From positions 62,001 through 126,000 of the forward strand of contig BCIK01000017.1 in NCBI GenBank assembly GCA_039545295.1: a DNA stretch of 64,000 nt, given 5' to 3'. Position 1 is the first letter of the stretch. Each line of letters begins with the position of its first letter. Under the pieces are notes generated by a model. That model did no database searches. It was not told where the DNA came from and was given only the letters and a program-made list of their open reading frames with translations. The position numbers and the translations under genes were made by a program. The stretch is from Udeniomyces pyricola. Lineage: Eukaryota > Basidiomycota > Tremellomycetes > Cystofilobasidiales > Mrakiaceae. Positions 12,639 through 26,210 of the stretch are shown here, piece by piece.

Positions 12639-14687
12639 ATGGCTTCCCCCGCCGCTCGCAAGCGGCTTGGTAAAGAGTTTCAGGCCATGCAAAAATCGCC
12701 TCCTCCCTTTGCATGGGCCGTTCCCGATGAGAAGGTCCGTTCACCCGATCGTTCTCTCGCTTGGCTTGATGGTCTTGCCTTGACCCGACGGAACGGTCAT
12801 GAGGCTAACGCTGGATCCACATCAACTGCCACATCTACGACAGAACATTCTCAACTGTGAGTTTGGATGGTGACGCTCTGGAAGGGCGACTGGAACGAAG
12901 GGGCGAGTGACGGACGGCATGGTCCGGACGGACCAGTGGATGGATGACGAACCGTGCGACTTGGGGAAACGGCAAGACTGATATCTGTCAACTTGTTCCC
13001 GTCGCTTCTTCTCGCTGTCTCATGGTGGATCTATACCTTGTCTACAGGGCACTTTATCCTCGTCAGTCAATCTCCAACAGCTTCAAGCATGCAGTCCGTA
13101 CCCTTGGACTCATCCTTTGTTTGTCTTATCGGCCTTTGACCTGTAGCGAGGACCTCCCGACTCGCCGTATGAAGGCGGGGAATACTATGGTAACCTACTC
13201 AAGCCTTCGTTTCTATTCGATAACACCCATTCATCCCTTCCTTCTCATGCTCACTCAAACTCAAATTCAAACACCTTTGGTATCGATTGAAATAGGCATG
13301 ATCATGTTTCCCTCGGATTACCCGTTCAAACCCCCCGAGTGTGTTGAGCTTTCCCTTACGCTGCCCCCCCCCCTTTTGAACCATGTTCACTGACTTACCA
13401 TGCACTCGATCATCCTCCAATCTAGCATCAAGATGATCACCCCTTCGGGCCGGTTCCAGGTCGAAAAGAAGATTTGTACCTCTATGACGAGTTTCCACCC
13501 GTCGACTTGGAACGTGAGTCGCGCGCCTGCTGACTGTGCCCCCCCCCCCTCTTCCTCCCTTTCTCCCCTCAACTAAAATGAGTCTGGCCTTTGATCTTCA
13601 CCGGCTGATTTTGACCTGAGGGTTTGTTTGTTGGTTTGTTTCTTGATCTGACAGCCTGCATGGAGTGTAGCGACCATGTGCGTAATTGATCTGTTGTGCA
13701 AGCATTACTGATCCCGTCGAGGCTGGTATCGTGCATCCTCGTCAGCTGACAGCAGAGTGGCTCCCCCTTTGGTACTGTTGTGTCTCTTCAGCTTGACGGG
13801 TCTTCTGTCATTCATGCTGAGTGATGAGAACACGACAGGATCCATCTCATCGACGACAGCTGACAAGCGCTCGTTTGCTGAAAAGTCACATGCCTGGAAC
13901 TTGACAAACAAGAAGTTTAGGGTAGGTATCGGTTTCTTTCAAGCCCCGCCCCCCCCCCCCTTTATCGCTTCCCACCACTTCGGGTTTGTTACAGTTTTAA
14001 GCGTGGTCGTTTGTTCGTTTGAATTGACATGTTTATGGCATCTGGCCTCATCTTACCTTTATTGCAGGACATGTTCCCGGACTATGCCAAGCCTGAGATG
14101 CAGCCTGTCCCCGACATGGGTGTCGCCCCCTCTCCATCAGAGCCTGGCACGAACGCTCCTCCATCGGTCAGCATTCCATTTCCTCCTCTTTGATATTCTT
14201 GCGCGCACGTGCTTGTCTCCTTCTTTCCCTCTTCTTCTCCTCATCGTCGCCTTTCTTCGACCTTTTCCGAATCGCCCAGACTCAAGCTTTCCCTCCCCCT
14301 TCCCCTTCTGCTCCTGCACTCGCTGCTCCCTCGTCGTCGTCTTCTTCCTCATCGACGCCTCTCGGCATCACGACTTCCTCATCTTCCTCTTCTACCTCGT
14401 CTCCCATGACGACGACATCGTTTTCACATTCCCCATCATCGACGTCGTCATCCTCATCCCCGATCCCTCTTACAACGACGCCCTTCAAACGATCCGCGAT
14501 TCAAACGATTCCTTCTTCGCTTTCTTCGCCCTCGCTAGGTCTGAGACCAAAAAACGGAGGGGAAGAGCCAGTGGTCGGAGGTGGGGTCGGTGTCGGGCAA
14601 CGGAGGATGAGCACCTGGAAGTGGGTCGCCGTCGGCTTTGCGGCCCTCGTTCTTGGCAGGTTGGGGAGCTTGATTTCTCAGGGCTGA
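12639..14687 (+). CDS. UBC6: ER-anchored ubiquitin-conjugating enzyme E2 (Ubc6/UBE2J family)
   Basis: E2 of ER-associated degradation, tail-anchored with the catalytic domain in the cytosol. Model with ten exons: 12639-12734, 12844-12856, 13048-13061, 13147-13189, 13296-13338, 13426-13513, 13655-13677, 13792-13921, 14068-14166 and 14280-14687, giving 318 aa. All phases close. The UBC fold is complete: [15 protein letters not shown], then [12 protein letters not shown], then the active-site Cys87 (in KKICTSM) and FHPSTWNPAWSV. The position and the SM..HP..WNP context match Ubc6 rather than canonical E2s with an HPN motif. A Ser/Thr/Pro-rich linker leads to a C-terminal hydrophobic anchor at about residues 297-315 ([14 protein letters not shown]). 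Exons 2 and 3 have only 13 and 14 nt, yet they encode the conserved NILNWHFIL strand. Confidence 0.94.
13364..13373 (+). repeat. C10 homopolymer in UBC6 intron 5
   Basis: A C tract followed by TTTT in the 87-nt intron 13339-13425. Similar tracts occur in intron 6 (13539-13549) and intron 8 (13949-13960) of the same gene. Confidence 0.9.
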
Positions 14688-15570
14688 TGCGAGCGAGATT
14701 TTGATAGGAGAGAACAACAGGAGGGGTTATAAGGGGAACGAGCCAGGGACTTTGGGGAGGATAGTGTCTTGCTTGTTCCCTCTTTGTTCTTCTTTTCTTT
14801 TTGTTCTTCTTCTGTGTTTAGAGAGAAGAGAGGGGGGAAAAAAAATGGGATTTTCGTCTATCGCGTTATTCTTTGGTCTTTCTTTTTTTCCTTTGCGTGA
14901 TATCACTTTCTCTCTCTCTTTTATGTGTGTGATATCAACCGAGCACGCCCGTCCCTTTCACCCTTTCAAACCAATGCAACACTTGCCGTTCTCCCCATTC
15001 GATCGCTCAATCTGTCCCCTTTGTATCCTTGTCTCTCTTTTTTTTCTTTCTTTCTTTTTTCTTTGTGCACGAATATACATGTCTTGTTTCTGTTCTTCTT
15101 GTTGTTCTTCTTCCTTGCTCTCTACTGACGCTACTCCTCCAGATGACCTTTGGGAAGCGCCACGTATCTGGTAGGACGTTACTTGGAACTTGGACAGGCC
15201 TCGGAAAAGTTGGTGGTAGGGTTCAGGGAAAGTCATTCGATGACGCGATGTGGGTGACGTCAAGGAAGAAAATCGGACGGGGACTTCTTGGGTCGCAGAG
15301 GAAGTTCGAAGAAGACCAAAAAAAAGTAATAAATTGGGAGGCTCGGTTGGGTCAGTCGATCCCAGTCAGGACGTCATCGTACCCCCCCCCCCGCTTGGTT
15401 GGCTGGCTGGCTGACTGGCTGACTAGTTTCTTGATCAGGACGACGGTGAATCCCGATTTAGAAGAGGGGAATAATGGACTCATGAACCAGCGATACACTA
15501 CTACTACTACTACTACGACTCCTATGACTTCATGCAATCATTTTTATTTGGTTTTTGGTTTTTTTTTCTT
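14688..15570. other. Convergent UBC6/RVB1 3' flank
   Basis: A spacer between converging genes. It is CT-rich on the plus strand to about 15140, fitting the UBC6 3' UTR. Beyond that it is mixed, with a C11 tract at 15382-15392, TGGC repeats and a CTA/ACT trinucleotide run near 15497-15517. ORFs here are low complexity. Confidence 0.55.
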
Positions 15571-18253
<2,683 letters not shown>

Positions 18254-18487
18254 GATGTCGGATGATGGATGAGGGATGGGGGATGGGCGGATAATGGCGG
18301 GTCGATTGATGGGTTGGACATGTTACCACAAAGAATCATCATCGTCATCCGTCACGCTTTCTCGTCCATTGTAACGGGTCACGGTCAAGGGCTTGTCTTT
18401 ATATTTATTTTATTTATCAATTTCATTTTCATCTCTCTCTCTCTCTCTCTTCATTCCTACTCCACATCAATCTCACATCACCCAACA

Positions 18488-20638
18488 TCATATCAATCGC
18501 CACACCATCGCCTCCTGCCTCCTCCTCATCAGTCCCTCGTACCAAACCTCTCTCCAATCCTCCCCCTCAACGTCATTCTCTTCCACATCATCGAGCACAC
18601 AGCACCATTCTTCTCCGACTTCCTCACTGATCGAATCCATCAGCAGCCCACATGATACTGCAACCTTGATGTCATCCACTTCTTCTTCTTCCTCCACCTC
18701 CTCTTCTTCTTCTTCTTCGGATTCAGGTTCGGGTTCCGGCTGCTTCTTCCTTGGTCTACCCCTCTTTCGCTTCCCTCGACCCTCTTCCTCTACGACCTCG
18801 ACATCGCTCGGTCCTCGCTTAGACGACGATCGCGTCCGATTGGACACCGACGGCATTGTTGGCTCCGAAGGTAACCCAAGCGAGCCCATGATTGACCCAC
18901 TGCGAAGCGTTCGGTTCGATCCAAGACGTATCGAGACGTCGTTCGGATTAGGGGAAGACGGACCGGACGAGCTGCCGTTCAATTGGTCCTCGGCATCACC
19001 GATGCAATTGAGGCGATCGGACTCGTTCCCTTCTTCGTCAGCCGAGGACGACGCAATGAGCTCGTAGACATACGACGGCTTAGCTTGGACGCGTTGACTC
19101 CTCCGAGGTGGGGATGATGACGATGGTGGTGGTGGTGGTGGTGATGGGGAGGATAAGACTGATGTCTCACGAGAGAGAGACGAGGCGAGAGTTGCAGACG
19201 GGATAGGAGAATGACGGGATGTACCCGAGGCGAGAAGTGAGGCTTGTCGAGCCAAGAGGCGGCGAGAAGGAGGACGAGGCGAGTCGACATGATCGGTATG
19301 AGTGATGGAAGTCAAAGGCAAGATAGGAGAAGAGCTGTCTGAGGTTGAGTGGGAAATGCTGGAAGCGAGGCCGGGGCGGTCAACCTCAGGTAGAGGGAGC
19401 TTTGGAAGCAGGGACTTTCGAGGTCGTCCTCGCTTGCGACGTGGTGCCTCCTTGACGATGTCGTCGGGCTCAAAGGGAAGGGGGACCGAGGTCTGATTCC
19501 TCTCAAACGCTCGAGTGATGGTTTCGAAAGAGATGCCTACGGTCGCGAGCTCGAGACTGTTGAGGAGAAGCATCGACGGCAAGCCCTCTTGATCTCTGGC
19601 TGTTTGTACGGCTGGCGAGTTGCGGGTGCTCGAGCTCAAGCTGAGACGGCCGAGGGATGGGGAGTCATGGCAATCTGAATCCGGAGAGGCTCTTCTCGAA
19701 TGAGCGAGATGGGGCGTCAAGCGGACAGTGGAAGCTGCAGAAGAGAGTGGGCTAGAGGTGGATGGTCCGGGAGAAAGGCGAAGCGTGGCGGTAACGTCGG
19801 ATGTATCACCGAGTTTGGTCGGTCTCCGTCGGAGGCTATAAGTACGCCGAGATGATGAAGGATGATCCGATAGGGACTGAGGCGAGGGAGATGCGACGTC
19901 CGACGGAGTTGGGGAAGGACGGGGGGATGCATGTGATGACGAGCCAGGCGACGAACGGAAACGTGGGGATGACCGACGTGAACTGGTCGAATCGTGCATG
20001 GCGAGGTGTCTGGGCAAGGGGAGAGGAGAATCTAGAGGTGCACTTTCTTTGTCGGATGAAGAGGTGAGTGAGACATGTTGGGCCGTGGCCGAGAGTTGGG
20101 GTTGTTGGGTAGCGGAGGCGACAGAGCGGGAGGAAAGCTGAGGAAGACCCAACACCATTGTGGTGGTGGTGTGTGTGGTCTGCAGAAGGATTTCTGATTG
20201 AGCTTTGGGCTCCGATATGCAGTCCTGGACGGTGTCTCCGGGCGAGCCCATCGATTTGGTACTGTCGATCCTGCCCTTTTTCTTACTTGGCCTGACGACA
20301 AGGCAATCCTGGGTGTCGACAATTCCCGCAGCGTACTTTGGCTGGTTGCCTTTTGGACTGCTGTTGTTGCTGCTGTCTTTGTCTCGTGCATTGTCAGTTG
20401 AGATCGGGCTTCCAGCTGGATTGGAGATGGAAGACTTCCTTCGTCTCTTGCCTCTTCCATAGCGTTCATCGGGCAAGGCGTTGGGGTCAAGGGCCGCGGC
20501 TGCTGGCTCGTTGTCGTCGTTGTCCGAGCTGCCGGCGGCCACGAGAATCCAGGAGGCTTGACGCGATTTCTTGCTTCTACGGGTCGACGGGAGGGGATCC
20601 GATAGCGTTTCGTGGGAGCGGGTCGAAAGAGAAGTCAT
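18488..20638 (-). CDS. AT-hook, Ser-rich nuclear protein of unknown function
   Basis: An intronless ORF of 716 aa from the ATG at 20638. The frame stays open upstream to about 20731, but that part is hydrophobic and pyrimidine-derived, so MTSLSTRSHETL is the likelier start. Two AT-hook cores (GRPRK) lie at about residues 400-410 and 623-632. The second is preceded by a basic patch and followed by a Glu-rich run at about 634-655. A Lys/Arg cluster near residue 65 could be a nuclear localisation signal. The only non-low-complexity segments are around LATVGISFETITRAFER before hook 1 and a C-terminal tail with DSISEEVGEEWCCVLDD. AT-hooks bind the minor groove of AT-rich DNA, so a chromatin role is inferred. 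I recognise no family. It lies 234 bp upstream of RVB1 on the same strand and diverges from the SFP1-like gene. Confidence 0.75.
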   Translation of the reverse strand: MTSLSTRSHETLSDPLPSTRRSKKSRQASWILVAAGSSDNDDNEPAAAALDPNALPDERYGRGKRRRKSSISNPAGSPISTDNARDKDSSNNSSPKGNQPKYAAGIVDTQDCLVVRPSKKKGRIDSTKSMGSPGDTVQDCISEPKAQSEILLQTTHTTTTMVLGLPQLSSRSVASATQQPQLSATAQHVSLTSSSDKESAPLDSPLPLPRHLAMHDSTSSRRSSPRFRSSPGSSSHASPRPSPTPSDVASPSPQSLSDHPSSSRRTYSLRRRPTKLGDTSDVTATLRLSPGPSTSSPLSSAASTVRLTPHLAHSRRASPDSDCHDSPSLGRLSLSSSTRNSPAVQTARDQEGLPSMLLLNSLELATVGISFETITRAFERNQTSVPLPFEPDDIVKEAPRRKRGRPRKSLLPKLPLPEVDRPGLASSISHSTSDSSSPILPLTSITHTDHVDSPRPPSRRLLARQASLLASGTSRHSPIPSATLASSLSRETSVLSSPSPPPPPPSSSSPPRRSQRVQAKPSYVYELIASSSADEEGNESDRLNCIGDAEDQLNGSSSGPSSPNPNDVSIRLGSNRTLRSGSIMGSLGLPSEPTMPSVSNRTRSSSKRGPSDVEVVEEEGRGKRKRGRPRKKQPEPEPESEEEEEEEVEEEEEVDDIKVAVSCGLLMDSISEEVGEEWCCVLDDVEENDVEGEDWREVWYEGLMRRRQEAMVWRLI

Positions 20639-22389
20639 AGGTACTATGTAAAAGTCGAAGGAGGTGAAGTGCCGCAGACAGAACGACAGAACGATGTGAG
20701 GGCGAGAAAGAAAAAGAAGGGGGGGGGGCAAGGAAGAAAGAACTGAATCGGAGCTACTGGTGGTACAAGTTTGAAAGCAACGCGTAAATAAGACGTGACG
20801 ACTATGGTAGATCGATGGGTTGGGAGTCTGTACGTACTACAAGCGTAGGGAAATGGGAGCTGCTTGATGAGCTGATGGGGCGACTGATTGGTGGCAAGAA
20901 TGTGCGCGCAGAGGCTTCTAGGAGTAATATATGAACTGTGGACAAGAAGAATACCATAAAGAAGACGACGCGGTCGGCGCTGATCCTGGCGCAAGCAGCA
21001 CCGCCGTCGCCTTAATTCGTTAATTCCTTTGATTTCAGACCGACGCCGCGAACCTTTGAGCTTTGACCTCAATCCGTATACGATCGAGACCGGCCACGAC
21101 GTCGACGAAACGATAAATGTTGGATCATCGTCATCACAACTGGAAATTCTTCCATCTATCTCAGATCTTATGAGCGGGACTCCACTTAGCTCGACCATGG
21201 CGCACGCGCGCGCAGTGGAAATCGTATCAGGCATGTAAACCCCTCTGAATTTCCCGATGGCGATGTTTGCCAATTTCGGTCCGTTCTACGTTTTGTCACG
21301 TCGAGCCGCGTCCAGCTCATATTGTATATTAACCTGTTGGCGCGCGTAGCTGTTGCTAGCTGGTCGATGAGATTGATGATCAGTCGCTTAGTATTAGTCG
21401 ACGTACGACCGCGCACCGGCGACCGGCCGTCCGCAGATCTAGTAAGACGCACCTTCATCGAGAGTGATATATATACGTACAAAAGGCTGTAAAATGATAT
21501 ATGACGTACTTGGTATGCATGCATATATATGCCGGCCAAAGCCTTACGTCCAGCGTCAAAGCAGCTAGAACTGCTGACGAACGTACTACTGTAACTTATC
21601 TTTCCAAACGATATGCACAATATATGATCCGCTCAGATCCGCCCGGTGCCCCATCACATGTATGTATCCAAATCCCATCATGGATTGCGTCGCAGAGTTG
21701 CGTGGTGTTTATTACCCGCTCTCGGCAGTCGTCCGGATATCGTATATCGGATCTTGCGCGCGCGCACATCCTCCGGCGCGGACGCCCCGCTCTCCCTTCC
21801 CCACAGATATGATACAAGAGAGTTATCTGCCTCTGATCAGATGTCCAAGCTCAAAGTGTCCGATGGATGTGTACACGCATGATACATGGTTGACGACAGC
21901 TGACAGAGGACGCAAGCATTGTACATGTATAAGGGATTTGAACGTATGAGTTCGATCGAGGCAGCATTGCCATCAATGTCTACGAATCATCTCATCATCA
22001 TGAGGCGCGGAATATGGACGATGATCGATCAAGACGGCGTAAGACGTAGAAGATCATCGATCAGACGTTACGCGTTAGGAATGGCCCATGCATATTATGG
22101 CGTTGTGCGACGTTGTACGTGGTACGTTGTACTGGGGTTGAATGCTGTGGGGCGCCAGCGGGAAGGAGTGCAGCGCGAGCGAATCGAGTGATCAGTGCCT
22201 CCACTCACCAAGCAGCAGCAGCGACGCAGTTGATCAGTCAAGTTCCTCGATCCAACCACTTCGATAATCCTCCTACCCTCCTCCCCTTCCCCTCCCCTTC
22301 CCCCTTAGCGCTATTCGCCTGCTCTCGCGAGACGTCTTCTTCACCCGTTGCACGTCTTCACAGCCGAATCCACTTCCCACCGAACCGAC
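20639..22389. promoter_or_regulatory. Divergent promoter region between the AT-hook gene and the SFP1-like gene
   Basis: 1.75 kb between two divergently transcribed putative DNA-binding proteins. The edges are CT-rich on the respective transcript strands, including a G10 tract at 20719-20728 and CT runs at 22265-22310. The middle (about 20770-22200) is rich in self-complementary words such as GCGCGC, CATGCATG, TATATA and GTACGT, and has no credible ORF. It must hold both promoters; no specific element could be assigned. Confidence 0.5.
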
Positions 22390-24826
22390 ATGGCCGCACC
22401 TATCGCCATCCAGGCCGCCACTCACTCGACCTCCCACCCGACAGCCGGCCTCGCCCAGTGGGGTCGCGACACCGGTCGCGCGGCGTCCGTCGGATGGGCG
22501 CCGAGCACCCAGGGCCCAAGAGAGTTTGAGATGGGAACGAGTCCGATGGGCAATGGCTCAGGAAGCTATGGACCGGATGGACGCCTGGGTCAGGCCGGTC
22601 TCTGGGCACCAAGTGGCTCGTGGAGAGGTGAAGGTTGGCAAGAGTGAGTGACCGGTCTCCTCTCACTCACTGGCCTTTCCCCCCCCCCCTCCTCCTGCCN
22701 CTCTCGCCCTTCCCCTTGCCCCTCTTGTATCGTATTGTACCCCTGTCGTACTTGTCTCTCCACATGTCATGACCGACTTGCATGAGCCTGTCTGTCATAC
22801 CCTCGCGCAACTCATGGCGCCATAAGAATGAACCTGTCCTTGGCCATGACCAGAGGCCGCTAGCCACGACCGGGCGACAGCGACTCAATCCCCCCTCATT
22901 CGGTCGGGCGAGCGGGGATGTCGTCCGGGGGGGTTGCAGATTTGGTCGGCTCTCGCTGGCGGTATCCGGCTCAGTCTCTGCCTCCTCTTGCAACACCTTG
23001 GGTCCAATCCCGTCTGCCCAGAGGATCAATGGTCCCTACAGATGCAATGGCCTGAACAAAGCGCCCTGGATCGTGCCCTGGGTTATCATATCGGGCAGGT
23101 TTCACCCCTTTGGGATTATAGCGGATTGTTCCGACGGTCTCTCTCCCTCCCGCCCTTCTCCACCTTGTCTTCACCGCCGTGTGCCCTTCTACGCCTCTTA
23201 CCGGCCCCCCTGCCCTGACAATCGACATGCTCTGGCACCTGTTCCTAATTCAATTAGAAACTACAATAGACTGAGTCTATACGCCCTGACTTGCCCTGAA
23301 TACCCTCAGCATATACTTGACACATATTTGGTCTTCGAGCCGCCCTCGCACGTTTGCATCCTCAATCCATGCTGATATCATCCTCCTTCGTCCTTGCCTT
23401 CTTTCCACTTTGTCTTGACAAGGCTGGCTGTCCCGCCTTCTTCACCATCCGGTTCGAGTCTTCACCCGGCCCTGTCGTCGTTCCCGTCGCTGCCTTCGCC
23501 CTTCACGCCGCACTCGTTCCTGCCGTCGTCGCCGTCCTACTCCGCCAGAGGAGAGCTCTCGATGTCGGTTGACTCGGGACCCTCGACGTCGTTCCTCCAC
23601 CACGATATCGGCAACATGATTGCTCAGCACAACGCCAACGCCCAGGCCAACCAGGTCGCTCTGGGTGGAGCGAGTTCATTTCAAGGCCCTGGATCGGTCG
23701 AGCGACTCAGTCAGCTTGAGCAGAACTTCACGAGCAACTTCACTTGCTGCGGCCTTCAGCTCAAAGGACTTCACGACCTTCTGGAACAGTGAGTTGTTCT
23801 TGGCCTACTCTCGATCCGATAACGTTCGACCGATTTGCTCAAACAACTCTTCTCTCTGTCGTCTCTCGGATTCGCCACCCGCTCAACTGGAATAGCTACG
23901 AGGAGTCTCACGTCACGGTTACGCCTCAAGTACCATCGGCGCCAACGTTGACCTCGTTCCAGCGCCAGCCGGTGCCCCGAAGCCTGCCCAGCGGCTCGCG
24001 CTCTGCCTCTGGATCTATCTCGCCCCAACACATCCAAGTTACTTCGCAGCTTTCCCAATCGCTCAACATCTCTTCGACCCCGTCTCCTACGACCGACTCA
24101 GATGCCCCTCACACGCCCGGCATGATGGATCTTGAAATGGACGATGCTCCCCTACCCTCACCCTTCCCGCACTCAAGCTCACACCCGCGCAACGTCTCGG
24201 CTCCAGCCAACTTTGCCTCGCCTTGGTCGTCTGCTTCAGCCCTGACTACGCACACGACGCAGCCCATTCCCCAATGCGTTCCACCCTCTCTTCTCACGTA
24301 CCCGATCCCATCTCGGGGGGCGTCTCCGTCAAGCTTTCTCTCTGAGAGTTCAATGGGTGGCTCGGTCAGCGTGGGAAGTCTGCCGGGTGCTAGAGAAATT
24401 TCGCCGCCTCCGCCCGCTGTTACCCCCACTTTACTTGAACCGCCTATCGTGACCGCGTCCGCTCCGCCTGTCAAGGCCAAGCCAGAGAGGAAGAAGAAGA
24501 AAGAGAAGACTGAGGGAGAAGACGAGATTGCGCCAGGAGAGAAACGATTCAGGTGTCCGATCGAGGGATGCGGCAAGGTCTATAAGCAGCAAAATGGGCT
24601 CAAGTACCATCTTCAACGATCCATCAACTCAAGTGAGCTCCTCTTTCCCACCTTTTGATCACCAAACATCCGCAATACGACTGCATCAAAGCATCCATCT
24701 GGCTGACAAAGTGTTGGCTTGTCTTTACTTTCCTGCTCAGACCACGCCCATGTTAACGGTCTCGTCTCGAGCACTGGTGTCGTTATTCCCATAGCTCCAG
24801 CGACAACCGTCGTCACTCCCAACTAA
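22390..24826 (+). CDS. Sfp1-like split C2H2 zinc-finger transcription regulator
   Basis: Model: exons 22390-22643, 23423-23788, 23896-24632 and 24741-24826, giving 480 aa. Finger 1 is FTCCGLQLKGLHDLLEH then YEESH, with C193, C194, H207 and H212. Intron 2 falls inside the codon of H207 and splicing restores it. Finger 2 has C427, C432, H445 and H454 (or H456), with the YKQQNGLKYH core typical of Sfp1. Intron 3 splits it just before the last His. The wide spacing of the two fingers is typical of the Sfp1 group, which in yeast controls ribosome biogenesis and cell size; that role here is inference. The spacer is Ser/Pro-rich, and a basic run (KAKPERKKKKEK) precedes finger 2. Weak point: exon 2 could also begin at 23458 in the same phase. 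Intron 1 (779 nt) contains the N at 22700. Confidence 0.8.
22700..22700. other. Undetermined base (N)
   Basis: A single ambiguous base directly after a C11 tract (22679-22689) and CT-rich sequence in intron 1 of the SFP1-like gene. It is probably a homopolymer-associated sequencing uncertainty and does not affect the coding model. Confidence 0.95.
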
Positions 24827-26210
24827 AAAAAAAGAATTCATATTTTCTTTGCCCTGCCTGTATTCGCAATCCTCTCCCGCCTCATTTCCCTCTTCCCTCA
24901 TCCGCTGCGATTCTCTCCTCCATCACTCTTCTTTACTACCTCGTTTGAATCCCCTTCGACTTCGCACTCTCATCATCTTTCGACCACGTCTTCAGCAACT
25001 CTCGTTCTCGATTGCCCCTCTCCCTTTCTTTCTCCCCATATTCTCCAACTTGGGGACGTCAACCCCGCCCCTGACCGATTCAGACCGGCCGAACCTTTCC
25101 TCTTCTAGACTTCAGCTTCACCTATGTTTTACTCTGGTCCTTCTGTCTGGACATGCAGTTCTCCTTCCCCTCTCCTCATATTTCCTTGTTTCTTCTCTAT
25201 CTTCCTCTCTCTTCTCTCGCCGCATAATGTCCAGCAGTTCCCTCGACGCACCGCACGATTCCTTTTCCCTTCCACCGCTTTCCCTCTCTTTCTCTCCCTC
25301 ATCCGCCTTTCCTTTCTGCCCTTTTCCTCCACTCTTTGTACCCGTTTGTCACCCACTTTTGTGACATGATTTCCATCTTCGTTTCCCTTTCATCTTGGTC
25401 CCTTTTCCCGTCGTATTCGCCGACTTTCCATCTGTTTGCTCTTCCTTATTCTCGACCCTTTCTTGCTCTCTCATCTTTCTCTATCTCTCTTCCTTTGTCT
25501 CCTTTTGTCGTCCGGTTCTTTTTTTGTTGCTTACTTAGCGTTACTTTCCCTATCCCTTTGTCCTCATTTCTTCTTTGCTTCTCACCCTGCCCTTGAAGGT
25601 ATTTTTCCCGTATTAAAATTATCGATCCGCTTGACGCTCATCCCGTGCTCGCGTCCCCCCTTCCTTCTCCATCCCCCCCCCCATTCTTTTTGGTATCCGA
25701 TCCCTAGTAGTAGTCACGGCCTCCGACGACTAGATACACAAATTTAAACAAGAAGAGTGATGGTATTCGTTTGTCTCTTTGATTGATATTCTGATGTTCT
25801 GGTTGGCCCGTTCAAGCTCGTTCTTTCTTGGGTATTCCTTCTAATTTGATTGGTTGGTGATCGATTCGTCGCGGTTCGCACTGAGTCTTGTATATTGACA
25901 CCATGAAAGGCGGTGAACTAGTATATATGTGCGGATCATCGACAAGAGTAGTGCATGGATATGTGTGGGATGTATGTGATAAGTTGATTGTGTGTATATA
26001 TATATAGATATATATTCGTATGGCATATCGTATAATATCAGCTCTAGGCTGTGACGACTTTTGACCAGACGTCTCTTCCCTCCTTGGTCCGAGGATCCCT
26101 TGCGCGCCGCAATGATTCCCAGTTCCCCCGCGACACCCTTCATCTTCCCTACCCAACCCTATCGTCCCGTCCCTTTCAACCCAGCAGACGCTTTCTAACC
26201 CCCTGTCAAC
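24827..26210. other. Strongly pyrimidine-rich 3' flank and BQT4 promoter
   Basis: 24840-25690 is almost continuously CT-rich on the plus strand, probably including the 3' UTR of the SFP1-like gene. The long Leu/Ser/Phe-rich ORFs inside it come from this skew. 25740-26040 is AT-richer, with TATATA runs at 25996-26013. 26050-26210 is the leader of the next gene. Confidence 0.55.

Noticed and set aside
13757..14704. 315-residue open frame running through the UBC6 region
   Set aside because: It reads through introns; the hydrophobic part comes from pyrimidine-rich intron sequence, and the UBC6 model explains the conserved pieces.
23451..23461. tRNA B-box-like GGTTCGAGTCT
   Set aside because: No A-box or foldable cloverleaf around it, and it lies at the start of the second exon region of the SFP1-like gene.
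24849..25364. Hydrophobic Leu/Ser/Phe-rich ORFs such as this one, also at 8194-8793 and 35537-36256
   Set aside because: Products of CT-rich 3' flanks, without conserved motifs; they look like membrane proteins only because of base composition.
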